A stretch of 64,000 nucleotides of DNA from Chloroflexota bacterium (GCA_029262695.1 JAJCYV010000026.1:1-64000); one strand, 5' to 3'. Positions 6,064 through 15,846 are shown, numbered from the stretch's first letter. Numbers and translations: made by a program. The notes: generated by a model not told the origin, from the sequence alone.

Positions 6064-8811
6064 TCAGTCTTCCGGGTCGCCGGCGGCCTCCAGCATCGCG
6101 CTGAGGTCGTGCTTTTCGTTGAGGATGTTCGCCCAGAGGTCGCCGGTTTCGGCTACTCGGCCCGGAGCGGTGAGGATCGTGAAGTCGGCCGGATAGACGT
6201 CGCGGAGTTCTTCCCAGCGCAGCGGCATGGAGACGCCGGCCCAGGGTAGCGGGCGCGGCGAGTAGATCGAGGCGAGCGTCTTGCCCTTCGTGTTCTGGAG
6301 GTGGTCGTAGAAGATCTTGCCCTTCCGCTTGTCCGTTGACCACTCCATCGTTATGTCGCGTGGATGCGCGCGCAAGAGGAACTTGCCGATCGTCGCGGCG
6401 GCGGCGCGGACGGTGTCGTAGTCGAGCTGGCGGAGGATCGGCACGTAGATGTGCAGGCCGGTCTTGCCCGTCGTCTTGACGAACGAGGACAGGGAGAGCG
6501 AGTCCAGCAGCTCCTTGAGCCAGAGCGCGACTTCGACGGTCTTCTTGAAGGCCTTGCGGTTCAGCTCCGGCTCGTCGCCCTTCGCCTCTTCTCCAGAGTA
6601 GATGTAGGGGTCGAGGTCGAAGACGATGAAGTCGGGGAAGTTGAGCCGGGAGCGGTCGAACTGCTCGTCGGAGCCGGTGTAGGTCTCCGGCAGGTGCGCG
6701 CCGTCGGGGTCCGGGCCGATGCGCGAGTACCAGGTGTGCAGCTCGATGTCGGCGAGCTGGCCGAGCCAGAGCAGCGTCGGCAGGTTGTTGCAGAGGAGGT
6801 AGTCGCCGTCCTGGGCGTTGCCTCCGGACCAGAGCGTGACCGAATCGACGAAGGCGGGGAGTTTGCCTTCCCAGTGCTTCTGGTAGAAGTGGCTCTCCGC
6901 GATGCCGTTGGGGTAGCGCGTGAGCGTGAGCGGCCGGTCGCGCATGTGCGGGAGGATGTGGGGCGAGATGCGCGCGAGGTAGGTGAGCAGGTCGCGCTTG
7001 GTGAGCGCGCGCTGATCCTCCCAGGCCGGCCACAGCACCTTATCGAGGTTCGTGACCGGGACCTTTTCGCCGGCGACCTTGAGCGTGAGCTTCTCCTTCT
7101 TCTGTGCGAGTTGATCGAGGACGGACTCCACGCCCTCGTCCGCTGCGCCCGAGGCCACAGGCGATGCGCCGACGGGCGGTGCAGTAGCGATCTCGCGGTG
7201 GACGTCGGCCGGGGCTTTATCGTCGCGCAGGCCGAGGAAGCTCGGGGCGCGCAGGTGGCCGTCGGCGGTCCACTCGCTGAACTTAACGGTGGCGACGAGA
7301 TCGGGGCTCACCCAGGTAACGGGGACATCTTTCGGGCGTCCAAAGCGCATCGAGCCCGGCTGAATGACGTCGAACGGCGATTCGCCCGTCGCCAGCGCTT
7401 CGAGGCGCTTCTTGAGCGAGGCGAGCGTGCGATCATCGAAGCCGGTGCCGACGTTGGCGGCGTAGACGAGCCGGCCCTCGTCATCGTACTGGCCAACGAG
7501 GAGCGCGCCGAACGTCCTGGCGCGGCCGCCGGCGCCACCGCTGAAGCCGCCCACAACGAAGTCGTCCTCAAGCGTGGACTTGACCTTGAGCCAGCTTTTC
7601 GAGCGGCGGCCGGACTCGTAAGTGCTATCGCGGCGCTTGGCGAGGACGCCCTCGAAGCCGTGTTCGAAGGCGGCACGGTAGGCGGTCTCGCCGTCGCTCT
7701 CGAAGTGTTCGAGGAGGTTGACGGCAGCGTCGGGGAGGAGGAGCTGAGCGAGCAGCGCTTTGCGGTCACGGAGGCGGCCGGGACGCAGGTCGTATCCGCC
7801 GGCCCAGAGCAGGTCGAACACGTAGTAGTAGACCGGTATCTCGGCCTCCATGCGCTGGATCTCTGCCTGGCGCGTAAGGCCGATGCGTCCCTGAATCGCC
7901 TGGAACGAGGGCACGCCGCGCTCGTCGAGGGCGACGATCTCGCCATCGAGGACGAGGCGTTCGGTCTGGGCACGGAGCGACTCGACGACGGCGGGGTACT
8001 GCTTCGTCTGGTCGATGCCGCGTCGGGACGCCAGGCGGACTCTGTCGCCGTCGACGAAGGCGAGAGCGCGGACACCGTCCATCTTCGGCTCGAAGTACCA
8101 GTCTGGGGAGGAGAAGGCGTTTTCAGTGAGCGTTGCCTGCATCGGATCAATGGACTTCGGGAGCGGTGCTTTCTTCGCACCTTCGATGTCCGCCGGACCG
8201 ACGATCAGGCGGTTCCGCGAGCGATCCGGCAGACGACCGGCGGTGAGATCGTCGATGGTGAGGCCGGAGAGGACGGAGCGGTCTTCGAGCGTCACGTCGC
8301 GCTCAGTGTCGGCAAAGCGGTCGCGGTGCTTGATCATGAGCCAGTCGGTCTTCGTCTTGACGAACGTCCACGAGCCTTTGAGCCTCGCGCCGTGGAAGAA
8401 GACCGAGAGCTTGCCTTTCTCGATCCCTTCGCGCATCTGGCGCTCGGCCTCGACGCGGTCGTGGAAGAGAAGGCCGTGCTCGTCCGGCGAGTAGGTGCCG
8501 GCGTCCCAGACGATGACGGGCCCCGCGCCGTACTCACCCTTCGGGATGACGCCCTCGTAGCTGGCGTAGCTCATGGGGTGGTCCTCGGTCATGACGGCGA
8601 GGCGCTTGTCGGCGGGGTCGTACGAGGGGCCCTTTGGTACGGGGAACGACTTGAGGACGCCGTCGACCTCCAGGCGGACGTCGTAGTGGAGGCGGCTGGC
8701 GTCGTGCTTCTGGACGATGAAGATCAGCCGTCCGTCGCCGGTCGCCGGCGGTTCGGGCGGGGGCTCCGAGGTGAGTTCGAAGTCGCGCTTCTGTTTGTAG
8801 TCTTCGAGCAT
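6064..8811 (-). CDS. ligD: Multifunctional NHEJ DNA ligase LigD (phosphoesterase-ligase-polymerase)
   Basis: The 915-aa protein has three modules. The N-terminal 3'-phosphoesterase (about 25-170) carries HDASRLHYDVRLE and EGVIPKGEYGAG. The ligase (about 220-530) carries EPKMDGVR with nucleophile K243, LDGEIVAL, EGVLAKR and SWLKVK. The C-terminal PrimPol-type polymerase (about 590-900) carries FDLDP and the TGKTGLHIYVP segment. This order matches Pseudomonas-type LigD, not the mycobacterial one. LigD fills, trims and seals double-strand breaks with Ku, encoded just upstream on the same strand. GATAAT ends 7 bases before the ATG, suggesting a leaderless mRNA. Confidence 0.95.
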   Translation of the reverse strand: MLEDYKQKRDFELTSEPPPEPPATGDGRLIFIVQKHDASRLHYDVRLEVDGVLKSFPVPKGPSYDPADKRLAVMTEDHPMSYASYEGVIPKGEYGAGPVIVWDAGTYSPDEHGLLFHDRVEAERQMREGIEKGKLSVFFHGARLKGSWTFVKTKTDWLMIKHRDRFADTERDVTLEDRSVLSGLTIDDLTAGRLPDRSRNRLIVGPADIEGAKKAPLPKSIDPMQATLTENAFSSPDWYFEPKMDGVRALAFVDGDRVRLASRRGIDQTKQYPAVVESLRAQTERLVLDGEIVALDERGVPSFQAIQGRIGLTRQAEIQRMEAEIPVYYYVFDLLWAGGYDLRPGRLRDRKALLAQLLLPDAAVNLLEHFESDGETAYRAAFEHGFEGVLAKRRDSTYESGRRSKSWLKVKSTLEDDFVVGGFSGGAGGRARTFGALLVGQYDDEGRLVYAANVGTGFDDRTLASLKKRLEALATGESPFDVIQPGSMRFGRPKDVPVTWVSPDLVATVKFSEWTADGHLRAPSFLGLRDDKAPADVHREIATAPPVGASPVASGAADEGVESVLDQLAQKKEKLTLKVAGEKVPVTNLDKVLWPAWEDQRALTKRDLLTYLARISPHILPHMRDRPLTLTRYPNGIAESHFYQKHWEGKLPAFVDSVTLWSGGNAQDGDYLLCNNLPTLLWLGQLADIELHTWYSRIGPDPDGAHLPETYTGSDEQFDRSRLNFPDFIVFDLDPYIYSGEEAKGDEPELNRKAFKKTVEVALWLKELLDSLSLSSFVKTTGKTGLHIYVPILRQLDYDTVRAAAATIGKFLLRAHPRDITMEWSTDKRKGKIFYDHLQNTKGKTLASIYSPRPLPWAGVSMPLRWEELRDVYPADFTILTAPGRVAETGDLWANILNEKHDLSAMLEAAGDPED

Positions 8812-8860
8812 CTGCCTATTATCGTATCGCCGGTGGGGCTGGGCGTGGTGTGGGTGCTCC

Positions 8861-8941
8861 GTTCGTCCCTTCGATACCTCAGGGCGAACGGGACGGGGCG
8901 CGGGTGCACGGCGCCTTCGAGAGCCTCAGGTTGAGCAGGAC
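8861..8941. repeat. Dispersed CCTTCGAGAGCCTCAGG-type repeat, two units
   Basis: Unit one forms a hairpin GTTCGTCCCT/AGGGCGAAC (8861-8889). Unit two is CCTTCGAGAGCCTCAGGTTG (starting 8914). Relatives occur at 36145-36240 and 55331-55472. It fills the ku-ligD spacer and carries no gene. Confidence 0.55.
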
Positions 8942-8972
8942 AACGCGCGGCCTCGCAGCGGACGAATCTCTG

Positions 8973-9809
8973 CTAGCCGGCGGCGGCCTTCCTGCGGCGC
9001 GGCCGGCGCTCTTCGTCGTCCTCTTCGCCCTTCTTCTTCGCCGCCGCGACGCTGGCCTTGAGCGCAGACATGAGGTCGGTGACCCTGGCGGGGCGGGCCA
9101 CCTGCGGCGCTTCGACTTCGACGCCTTCGAGCCTGGCGTCGATGACCTGCTGAAGGGCCGCGCGGTACTCGTCCTGGAACTCGGCCGGGTCGAAGTCTTG
9201 TTCGAGGAGGTCGATGAGCGCGTGGGCCATCTTCATCTCGGCCTTGGTGAACTCTTGCTCTGGGATTTCGGACGGCGCTTCGCGGATCTCGTCGGGGTAC
9301 AAGAGCGTCTCGAGGACGAGCGAGCCGCCTCGCCCGTCTGGGTCCATCGGGCGCAGGGCGCAGAGTTGCTCCTTGTTACGGACGGCGATCTTGGCGATGC
9401 CGGTGAGGCCCTTGTCCTTGAGGGCCCGCATGAGGAGCGCGTACGGCTTCTGGCCCTTCTCGTCGGGCTCCAGGTAGTAGGTCTTCTGGTAGTAGATGGG
9501 GTCGATCTGCTCCGCCTTGACGAAGGCGGCGAGCTCCACGGTCTGCCTGCTCGGCAGGGGCAGCTTCTCGAAGTCTTCCTCGGTCATGACGACGTGCTCG
9601 TCCTTGGCGTACTCGTAGCCGCGGGCGATCTCGCCCCACTCGACGGCGCGCTCGCATTCGGCACACCAGCGCTGCTGCTTGAGGCGGCTGCCGCACTCCT
9701 TGTGGAGCTGGCGGAAGCTGATGTCTTTGTCCTCGGTGGCGGTGTACAGCTTGACGGGGATGCTGACCATCCCGAAGCTGATGACGCCGTTCCAGATCGA
9801 TCTAGGCAT
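8973..9809 (-). CDS. ku: Ku, DNA end-binding protein of bacterial NHEJ
   Basis: The 278-aa protein starts with the bacterial Ku signature MPRSIWNGVISFGMVSIPVKLY. The core ring domain includes GYEYAKDEHVVMTEEDFEKL and the segment YYLEPDEKGQKPYALL. The C-terminus (about 250-278) is lysine/arginine-rich (KKKGEEDDEERRPRRRK), as in Ku proteins whose tail binds DNA and stimulates LigD. Ku homodimers thread onto double-strand ends and recruit LigD, encoded 161 bp downstream on the same strand. Confidence 0.95.
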   Translation of the reverse strand: MPRSIWNGVISFGMVSIPVKLYTATEDKDISFRQLHKECGSRLKQQRWCAECERAVEWGEIARGYEYAKDEHVVMTEEDFEKLPLPSRQTVELAAFVKAEQIDPIYYQKTYYLEPDEKGQKPYALLMRALKDKGLTGIAKIAVRNKEQLCALRPMDPDGRGGSLVLETLLYPDEIREAPSEIPEQEFTKAEMKMAHALIDLLEQDFDPAEFQDEYRAALQQVIDARLEGVEVEAPQVARPARVTDLMSALKASVAAAKKKGEEDDEERRPRRRKAAAG

Positions 9810-9965
9810 AGCGGATCTCCCTTGCGCCCGGCCGACCAGGCGACTGACCGAGCATTAAACATGTTACCTCAGGATTAAGTGCGCGAAAACGAGACGCGTT
9901 ATCCGAAATCGGGCGGAAACGCCAGGCGTGAGCAAGCCCAGTGGTATGTTTCCTGGCGTAGACGT

Positions 9966-10556
9966 ATGGCCGGAAGACTCGAAACCTCGAAGCACGGAGA
10001 CCTCCCCTGGCGCATCGGCGAGGTGGCGCCTGACTTCAAGCTGATCGACGCCTGGGCTCTCCCCGCCCGGGGAACGCTGGAGGAGTTCGCCGACCTGCGC
10101 GAGATCTTCGCCAACATTGGCCCGGATGAGGATGATTCGAGGCTGTCCAGCGCGTTGTTCGCCCTTCGGGCCTGGCTCGGGAAGCGCCTGGGCTGGGACA
10201 GGCGGATCAACACCCTGCCAATCCCGGGCTGCACTGAGACTTCGTTGCGCGAGCGACTGCCGGCCGATCTCGATGCTGAGAAGGACGACGCTGCCGGCGA
10301 ATCGCCCTTCCGCCCGGTCTATCGGACGAAGGACGAGTGGGCGGCCGAGCTATCGAACGGAACCGTGCATGCGATTCTCCACCTCGGCTGGGTGCCGCGT
10401 ACAGATGGCAGCTACCGGGGACAGCTCGGCGTGTACGTGAAGCCACGGGGACGGTTCGGGCCGCTGTACATGGCACTCATCGCTCCGTTCCGCCATTACA
10501 TCGTCTATCCGGCGCTGATGCGCAGGATTGGCCGCGCCTGGAAGGCCCGTGCTTAG
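9966..10556 (+). CDS. DUF2867 family protein
   Basis: A 196-aa product if ATG 9966 (MAGRLETSKHGDLPW) is used; an in-frame ATG at 9879 adds 29 residues but has no better ribosome site. Conserved-looking segments are WRIGEVAPDFKLIDAW, FRPVYRTKDEWAAELSN and HAILHLGWVP, typical of DUF2867, a domain often found in SDR-like or stand-alone proteins. The C-terminus is rich in Arg and hydrophobic residues (YIVYPALMRRIGRAW). Biochemical role unknown. Confidence 0.7.
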   Translation: MAGRLETSKHGDLPWRIGEVAPDFKLIDAWALPARGTLEEFADLREIFANIGPDEDDSRLSSALFALRAWLGKRLGWDRRINTLPIPGCTETSLRERLPADLDAEKDDAAGESPFRPVYRTKDEWAAELSNGTVHAILHLGWVPRTDGSYRGQLGVYVKPRGRFGPLYMALIAPFRHYIVYPALMRRIGRAWKARA

Positions 10557-10625
10557 CTGTCTGCCGGGTCCGAGTAGAGAGACCCGTCACGGAGACGCTA
10601 TGATTGCCGCGGAAAGGAGCGCGCC

Positions 10626-11198
10626 ATGAAGCGGGATGAAGCCTGGGAGATCCTATGCGAGTTCACGAAGGGGGAGCCGCTGCGCAAGCACGGCCTGGCA
10701 GTGGAGGCAGCGATGCGGGCCTACGCCGGCAAGTACGGCGAGGACGAGGAGACGTGGGGCTGCGTTGGTCTACTCCACGACTTCGACTTCGAGATGCACC
10801 CGACGGAGGAGGAGCACCCATCGAAGGGGGCGCCGATCCTGCGGGAGAAGGGGGTACCGGAGGAGATCGTGCACGCGGTGCTGTGCCACGCGTCGTACCT
10901 GGAGAAGCTGGGCGTGGAGCGGGAGAACATGATGGACCGCGCGATCTTCGCCGTCGACGAGCTGGCGGGGTTCGTGATCGCGGTGGCGTTGGTGCGTCCG
11001 AACAAGAGCATCCACGAGGTGCAGGTGAAGTCGGTGAAGAAGAAGATGAAGGACAAAGGCTTCGCGCGGACCGTGCGCCGGGAGGACATCACCGAAGGCG
11101 CCGAAGTGCTGGGCGTGGAGATGGACGAGCACATCCAGTTCGTGATCGACTCGCTGAAGCCGGTGGCGGACAAGCTGGGAATCGCGGGGACGGCGTAG
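10626..11198 (+). CDS. HD-domain metal-dependent phosphohydrolase
   Basis: The 190-aa product has a short HD domain: H20 in RKHGLAVEAAM, the HD pair in LLHDFDFEMHPTEEEHP, and a distal H in VLCHASY. This matches the small HDIG-like family of unknown substrate. The start has an AAAGGAG site. It is the last gene before a strong double hairpin and converges with the second WS/DGAT gene. Confidence 0.8.
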   Translation: MKRDEAWEILCEFTKGEPLRKHGLAVEAAMRAYAGKYGEDEETWGCVGLLHDFDFEMHPTEEEHPSKGAPILREKGVPEEIVHAVLCHASYLEKLGVERENMMDRAIFAVDELAGFVIAVALVRPNKSIHEVQVKSVKKKMKDKGFARTVRREDITEGAEVLGVEMDEHIQFVIDSLKPVADKLGIAGTA

Positions 11199-11208
11199 GC
11201 AAACGGAG

Positions 11209-11250
11209 GCGCCGCCGTTGAGGCGCTTCGGGGCGCAGCGCCGGCGGCGC
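11209..11250. terminator. Nested hairpins between convergent genes
   Basis: Outer stem GCGCCGCCG (11209-11217) with CGGCGGCGC (11242-11250), inner stem GGCGCT (11222-11227) with AGCGCC. It lies between the HD gene stop and the convergent WS/DGAT stop. There is no U-tract on either strand, so function as a terminator is only likely. Confidence 0.45.
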
Positions 11251-11268
11251 TCTAGTCGCGAGGCGAGG

Positions 11269-12720
11269 TCAGTTCGCGGCGATGGCCGCGGTCGACTCCG
11301 TCTCCACTAAGATCTCCTTAATGCCTGCCGCCTGGCGGAGTTCCTCGTAGGCTTCGTCGATGAGGGTCTTCAGGCGGTCGACGTCGGGCAGCGCGGTGGG
11401 GTCGACGACGAGGGTGAAGGCGATCTCCTCGTGGTAGCTGGTGATCGTGCAGCTGAGGCCCATCTCCCAGGAGATCGGCGCCAGGGCGTAGTGCGAGAGC
11501 ATCCGGTGGCCGACGGTGAAGAGGGGCATTCGGGGGCCCGGGACGTTGGTGCAGATCATGTTGGTGAGGGTGTTCCGCGGGAAGCCCAACGTCGAGAACG
11601 TCTTCAGAAGCGGCGTGGGAAGCATGAGCAGCTCCTGGCCGATCATCTCGATGCCATCGCTGGCACCCTCGTCCTTCAGGTAGCTGGTGCTGTCGTGGAT
11701 GGCAGCGAGGCGATCGAGCGGCTCGGATTCGCCGAGCGGGACTTCGACCACGAGGAACGAGATGCGATTGCCCAGCCGGCCCGACTGGTCTTCCTTGCGT
11801 ACGTTGACGGGCATGAGGACGCGCAGCTGCCGGTCTTCGACCTCTTCGCCATGCTCGGTGAGGTACTTCGTGAGCGCACCGCCGACGATAGCGAGCGCAA
11901 CGTCGTTGATCGTGGTGCCGGTGGCGTCCTTGAGGAGCCGGAACTCGCCAAGGGAGAACGGGCTGACGGCGAGCTGCCGCTGCCCTGTTAGCTTCTGGTT
12001 GAAGGGTGCCCGCTTGACGGGAAAGGCGAAGATGGGCAACGCGGTCCCGAGAGCGCTACCAAGGCGCTGAACCCAGTTGCCTTCTTCGCGCGCCATGAGT
12101 TCGCTGAAGCGCTTCTGCCAGTCGGAGGCGCGATCAAGTGACTCGGCGACATCGTCGAAGAAGGCGTCGATGAACAACAGGTTACCCGCTGGCACGGGGC
12201 TCCGGTCCACGGGCGGGACCTGCGTGACGCGCTGCGGGTCGGGTATGGTGTCGAGCATCACCATCGCCAGCTCAACGCCGCCGACGCCGTCGACGAGACA
12301 GTGATGGATGACAGTGATCAGAGCGGTCTTGCCTCCCTCGACCCCCTTCACCATGTACATTTCCCAGAGTGGCTTGGATCGCTCCAACTGCCGGGAGTAA
12401 ATCTTGGCCGCAAGCGCCAGCAACTGGCCCTGCGATCCGGGCCCGTCCAGCCAGACCTCGTGGATGTGGCGGTGGATATCGAAGTGGGGGTCGGCCTCCC
12501 AGGTGGGGCGGCCGATGTCGAAGGGGGCGGGCACAACGATCTGGGTGTAGCGAGGGATCAGGTGCAACTTCGACGCGATGTTCTCGACGAACTCTCGGTG
12601 CGAGATGTCGCCCTCGAAGATCGCAACGGAACCGATGCTCTGCGGCTCCCGGTCGTTGTCCATCAAGAGGAACGCATAGTCTTCAGGGCCAAGGCGGCGG
12701 TCCAGATTTCCTCCGGGCAT
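11269..12720 (-). CDS. Wax ester synthase / diacylglycerol O-acyltransferase (second copy)
   Basis: This is a paralogue of the 816-2309 gene, 483 aa from ATG 12720 (MPGGNLDRRLGPEDYAFLLM), which has GGAGGAG upstream; the open frame continues to 12879 without support. It carries HHCLVDGVGG, KPLWEMYMV, GTTINDVALAIVGGALTKYL and CTNVPGPRMPLF. The two copies differ throughout, so this is an old duplication, possibly with different chain-length or acceptor preference. Confidence 0.92.
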   Translation of the reverse strand: MPGGNLDRRLGPEDYAFLLMDNDREPQSIGSVAIFEGDISHREFVENIASKLHLIPRYTQIVVPAPFDIGRPTWEADPHFDIHRHIHEVWLDGPGSQGQLLALAAKIYSRQLERSKPLWEMYMVKGVEGGKTALITVIHHCLVDGVGGVELAMVMLDTIPDPQRVTQVPPVDRSPVPAGNLLFIDAFFDDVAESLDRASDWQKRFSELMAREEGNWVQRLGSALGTALPIFAFPVKRAPFNQKLTGQRQLAVSPFSLGEFRLLKDATGTTINDVALAIVGGALTKYLTEHGEEVEDRQLRVLMPVNVRKEDQSGRLGNRISFLVVEVPLGESEPLDRLAAIHDSTSYLKDEGASDGIEMIGQELLMLPTPLLKTFSTLGFPRNTLTNMICTNVPGPRMPLFTVGHRMLSHYALAPISWEMGLSCTITSYHEEIAFTLVVDPTALPDVDRLKTLIDEAYEELRQAAGIKEILVETESTAAIAAN

Positions 12721-12829
12721 GGGGCGCTCCTCCCTCCAGGCGATACGCGTGCAGTAGGAGAGCAGTCTAACACGCCTGCAAATGTCAGGTGAACCGCAGG
12801 CGAGAGGACAAAGCGGCCGTTCGGGCGAC

Positions 12830-13663
12830 TCAGGGCCAGTAGGCAGCCCGGACGGCGAGGACCATCGAGGCGTAGTCATCGGTGCCGGCGTAGTAGACGC
12901 CGGCTTCGGTTGGGGTCAGGCCCTGGTAGTATGCGGCGACGGCGTCATAATAGTCCCAGCCGGTGGCGTCGAGGAGGATGCGCAGGTAGCGCGCGCCGAG
13001 GCGGACGTTGTCCCAGGCGCTTTCGTATTCGTTGAAGTCGAAGCCGAAGACTTGCCACTCAAGCCACCAGACGGTGCCGGGCATGACCTGCATGATGCCG
13101 ATGGCGCCTGCGTAGCTGATCGCCCACTGGCTCCAGCCGCTCTCGACGGTTGCGACGGCCTTGACGAGGCCGGGATCGACGCCCTCCATCCAGGCGATGT
13201 CGTCGATCATCGCCTCGAGGCTCGGGTCCCAGGGCCGGTCCGGGAAGGCGAGCGTTGGAAGCGCGGGTTCTGAGTAAGCCGAGGGGATGGTCAGCACCTG
13301 GCCGATGTAGACGTAGTCCGCGTCGCTGATTCCGTTGGCGGCCTGCAGCGCGTCGGTGGTGACGCCCTGCTGCCAGGCGATGCCGCTGAGCGTATCGCCC
13401 GGCTGGACGACGTACGCTCCGCCATCGGCGCCGCCACCCGCGCCGGGGATGTCGAGTTCCTGGCCGGGGTAGATGAAGTCGGGGTTGGCGAGGCCGTTGC
13501 GGCCGGCGATCTCGTCCACAGTCGTCTCGTAGATGATCGCGATGTAGGACAGCGTTTCGCCCGGCGAAACGGTGTGCCTAACAGCGGCTGACACCGCTGA
13601 GACGAGGACGAGCGGCAACAGCAGGCCGAAGAGGGCGGGTAGCACCAAGCGTCGCAATATCAT
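12830..13663 (-). CDS. Secreted LysM lytic transglycosylase
   Basis: The 277-aa protein has a signal peptide (LVLPALFGLLLPLVLVSAVSA, about 1-27). Two LysM peptidoglycan-binding domains start at HTVSPGETLSYIAIIYETTV and VVQPGDTLSGIAWQQGVTT. The C-terminal SLT-type domain (about 150-277) includes VATVESGWSQWAIS with the presumed catalytic Glu and the GAIGIMQVMPGT motif. It would cleave the peptidoglycan glycan strand outside the cytoplasmic membrane. Monocistronic context. Confidence 0.88.
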   Translation of the reverse strand: MILRRLVLPALFGLLLPLVLVSAVSAAVRHTVSPGETLSYIAIIYETTVDEIAGRNGLANPDFIYPGQELDIPGAGGGADGGAYVVQPGDTLSGIAWQQGVTTDALQAANGISDADYVYIGQVLTIPSAYSEPALPTLAFPDRPWDPSLEAMIDDIAWMEGVDPGLVKAVATVESGWSQWAISYAGAIGIMQVMPGTVWWLEWQVFGFDFNEYESAWDNVRLGARYLRILLDATGWDYYDAVAAYYQGLTPTEAGVYYAGTDDYASMVLAVRAAYWP

Positions 13664-13732
13664 AGGTAATACGCCTTCATTGGCGCACGTATAACGACGG
13701 CGGGGCGGCGCGAACGTTACGTCCGGTGGCGG

Positions 13733-15763
13733 CTATTGCGGTAGTTCGTACTGGATAGCGGCCACGGCTGCACCGCCGGGGGCGACGGTGATGGGGAGGG
13801 CGAGGTCAACCCTGTCGATGAGGCAGACCGCCTCTTCGCCTTCGCGGCAGTAGTAGACTTCGCCGGTGGCGGTGAGGATGGCCTGCCCGGCTGCCGCGGC
13901 CGCAGCGACGTGGAGCTCGACGGCGGGATCGCTCACCTGGAACGAGACGTTCGCCTCGGACGGGCTAAAGGCGTCGGCGTTGGAAGTCCCGAGCATGAGG
14001 CGAGACTCGATGAGGTCGTTGAGATGGTAGCCTTCCGGCGCGCTCAGCCGCAACTCGATCGTGTCGGCATCGGGGCTGATCTCCTGCGCGGGCAGCGAGA
14101 CCTTGATCGTGCGGCCCTGAGCGGTGTTGACGGCGACGCCGAGGTTGGTGAGCGCCAGCGTGGAGACCTCGCCGGTGGTGAGTTTGAGGACGCGGACGGC
14201 GTGGTTGTTAGTGTCGGCGGTGTAGAGGAGACCCCCGGCGGCAGCGATTCCACCGGGCTCGGCGAAGGAGGCGCCGGCGCCGAAACCGTCCGTGAGGCTC
14301 GAGGCACCTGAGCCGGCGAAGGTGTCGACGGTTCCGGTCTCAGGATGGACGGTGCGGATCTTGTGGTTGTACGTGTCGGCGACGTAGAGGAGACCGCCGG
14401 TGTAGGTGATGCCCTGCGGGTGCTCCAGCAGGGCGATGCCGCGCTCGCCGTCGGCGTCGCCGAAGTCGAAGAGGCCGGTGCCGACGAGCGTCTGGACGGC
14501 GCCGCTGCCGTCGAGGGGCAGCTTGCGCACGCCGCTGGACTCCGGGTCGACCCAGAAGAGGTGGGACCCGTCTGTCGCGAGGCCGCTGGGCTGGGCGAGC
14601 GTGGCCTCAAGGCGCGGGCCGTCGGCGATGCCTTCGCGGCCGCTGCCGGCGAAGACGGCGATCGTCCCGGCGGCGAGGTCGGTCGTCCAGATCTGATGCG
14701 TGCCGGCCATGCCCATGTACAGAGTGTCAGCGACGAGCAGGAGTCCCCAGGGCGAGGCGAGAGCGCTGTCCTTCGCTGGCGAGCCTTCCGGCGGGTAGTT
14801 CTCGGCGCGAGTGCCGTCGCCGGCAAGAGTCGTGACGGCGCCGCTGGCGAGATCGACGGCGCGCAGGGCGTGGTTGCGGGTATCGGCGACGTAGAGCGTT
14901 GCGCCGTCCGCGGAGAGTTCGAGGCCGTGCGGCTGGTTGAACTGGGCTTCGTCCGCGAAGCCATCTCGCAGGCCCTCCTGGCCACTGCCGATGGCGCTTT
15001 CAAGGCGGCCGTCCAGGCCGGCGATTAGTATGCGATTGTTTCCGGAGTCGGCGATGAAGAGGCGCCCGCCGTCATCGTCGACGAGGACGGCGCCGGGGTG
15101 GCTGAGGAAGGCGGTGGCGATGGGCTCGGCCTCAAGGTCGAGGGGGATGGGCGTGAGGTCGATCCGGCCGCTGAACTCGTCGATGAGAGCGGCGACGACG
15201 GGTTGAAGGGCCGGGTAGACGCCCTCGCCGGGGCGGAGGCCGACGACGTTGCCGGCCGGGTCGATGACGGCGACGGTGGGCCAGGCGGTGGCGCCATAGA
15301 GGTTCCAGATGGCGAAGTCCGGGTCGTTGACGACGGGGTGCGGCAGGCCGAGACGGAGGACAGCTTCGCGGATGCTGTCATCGTCGTGTTCGCGGTCGTA
15401 CTTGCCGGAGTGGACGCCGATGACGACGAGAGCGTCTCCGAACTCTTCTTCGAGCTGCTTGAGGTCGGGGACGATGTGCTGGCAGTTGATGCAGCCGAGG
15501 GTCCAGAAGTCGAGGACGACGACTTTGCCGCGAAGGTCTGCGACCGTGAGCGGCTGGCTGACGTTGAACCAGGTTTGGCCGCCGGGGAATTGGGGCGCGG
15601 CGACGGTGCCGGCGAGTGATTCGCTTGGGATGTCGGTTCCTCCTTCGTCGGGCGAGCCGGAGCCGCCCCCACAGGCCGCGATTGCAAGCACGGCCGCGGC
15701 GACGAAGACCAAGCCCGCAGGCCGCCACGTGATTCGCCGATCCGCTATGCTCACGTTCACCAT
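13733..15763 (-). CDS. Lipoprotein with thioredoxin-like domain and NHL repeats (NHLRC2-like)
   Basis: The 676-aa protein begins with a lipoprotein signal (FVAAAVLAIAAC) whose lipobox Cys is near residue 32. A TlpA/thioredoxin-like domain follows with the redox motif CINC in DFWTLGCINCQH. Next come several NHL beta-propeller repeats (about 200-540), each with phrases such as LYVADTRNHALRAVDL and LYVADTYNHKIRTVHP. A short C-terminal beta domain ends the chain. This arrangement resembles NHLRC2. The ATG has weak upstream signals and in-frame GTG codons follow at once, so the exact start is uncertain. Likely an anchored extracytoplasmic thiol-disulfide protein. Confidence 0.85.
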   Translation of the reverse strand: MVNVSIADRRITWRPAGLVFVAAAVLAIAACGGGSGSPDEGGTDIPSESLAGTVAAPQFPGGQTWFNVSQPLTVADLRGKVVVLDFWTLGCINCQHIVPDLKQLEEEFGDALVVIGVHSGKYDREHDDDSIREAVLRLGLPHPVVNDPDFAIWNLYGATAWPTVAVIDPAGNVVGLRPGEGVYPALQPVVAALIDEFSGRIDLTPIPLDLEAEPIATAFLSHPGAVLVDDDGGRLFIADSGNNRILIAGLDGRLESAIGSGQEGLRDGFADEAQFNQPHGLELSADGATLYVADTRNHALRAVDLASGAVTTLAGDGTRAENYPPEGSPAKDSALASPWGLLLVADTLYMGMAGTHQIWTTDLAAGTIAVFAGSGREGIADGPRLEATLAQPSGLATDGSHLFWVDPESSGVRKLPLDGSGAVQTLVGTGLFDFGDADGERGIALLEHPQGITYTGGLLYVADTYNHKIRTVHPETGTVDTFAGSGASSLTDGFGAGASFAEPGGIAAAGGLLYTADTNNHAVRVLKLTTGEVSTLALTNLGVAVNTAQGRTIKVSLPAQEISPDADTIELRLSAPEGYHLNDLIESRLMLGTSNADAFSPSEANVSFQVSDPAVELHVAAAAAAGQAILTATGEVYYCREGEEAVCLIDRVDLALPITVAPGGAAVAAIQYELPQ

Positions 15764-15846
15764 TACAGCAGATGGTACGCCGAAAGATGTTACGTAGATT
15801 ACAGGACGCCGCTGATGGAACGCTCTTGCGGTGGCTAGCGTGGTGA

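Noticed and set aside
6364..8934. 856-codon open frame on the plus strand opposite ligD
   Set aside because: Composition is Val/Gly/Glu/Ala-rich with no domain; it is an antisense shadow of a GC-rich gene whose own frame has full LigD motifs.
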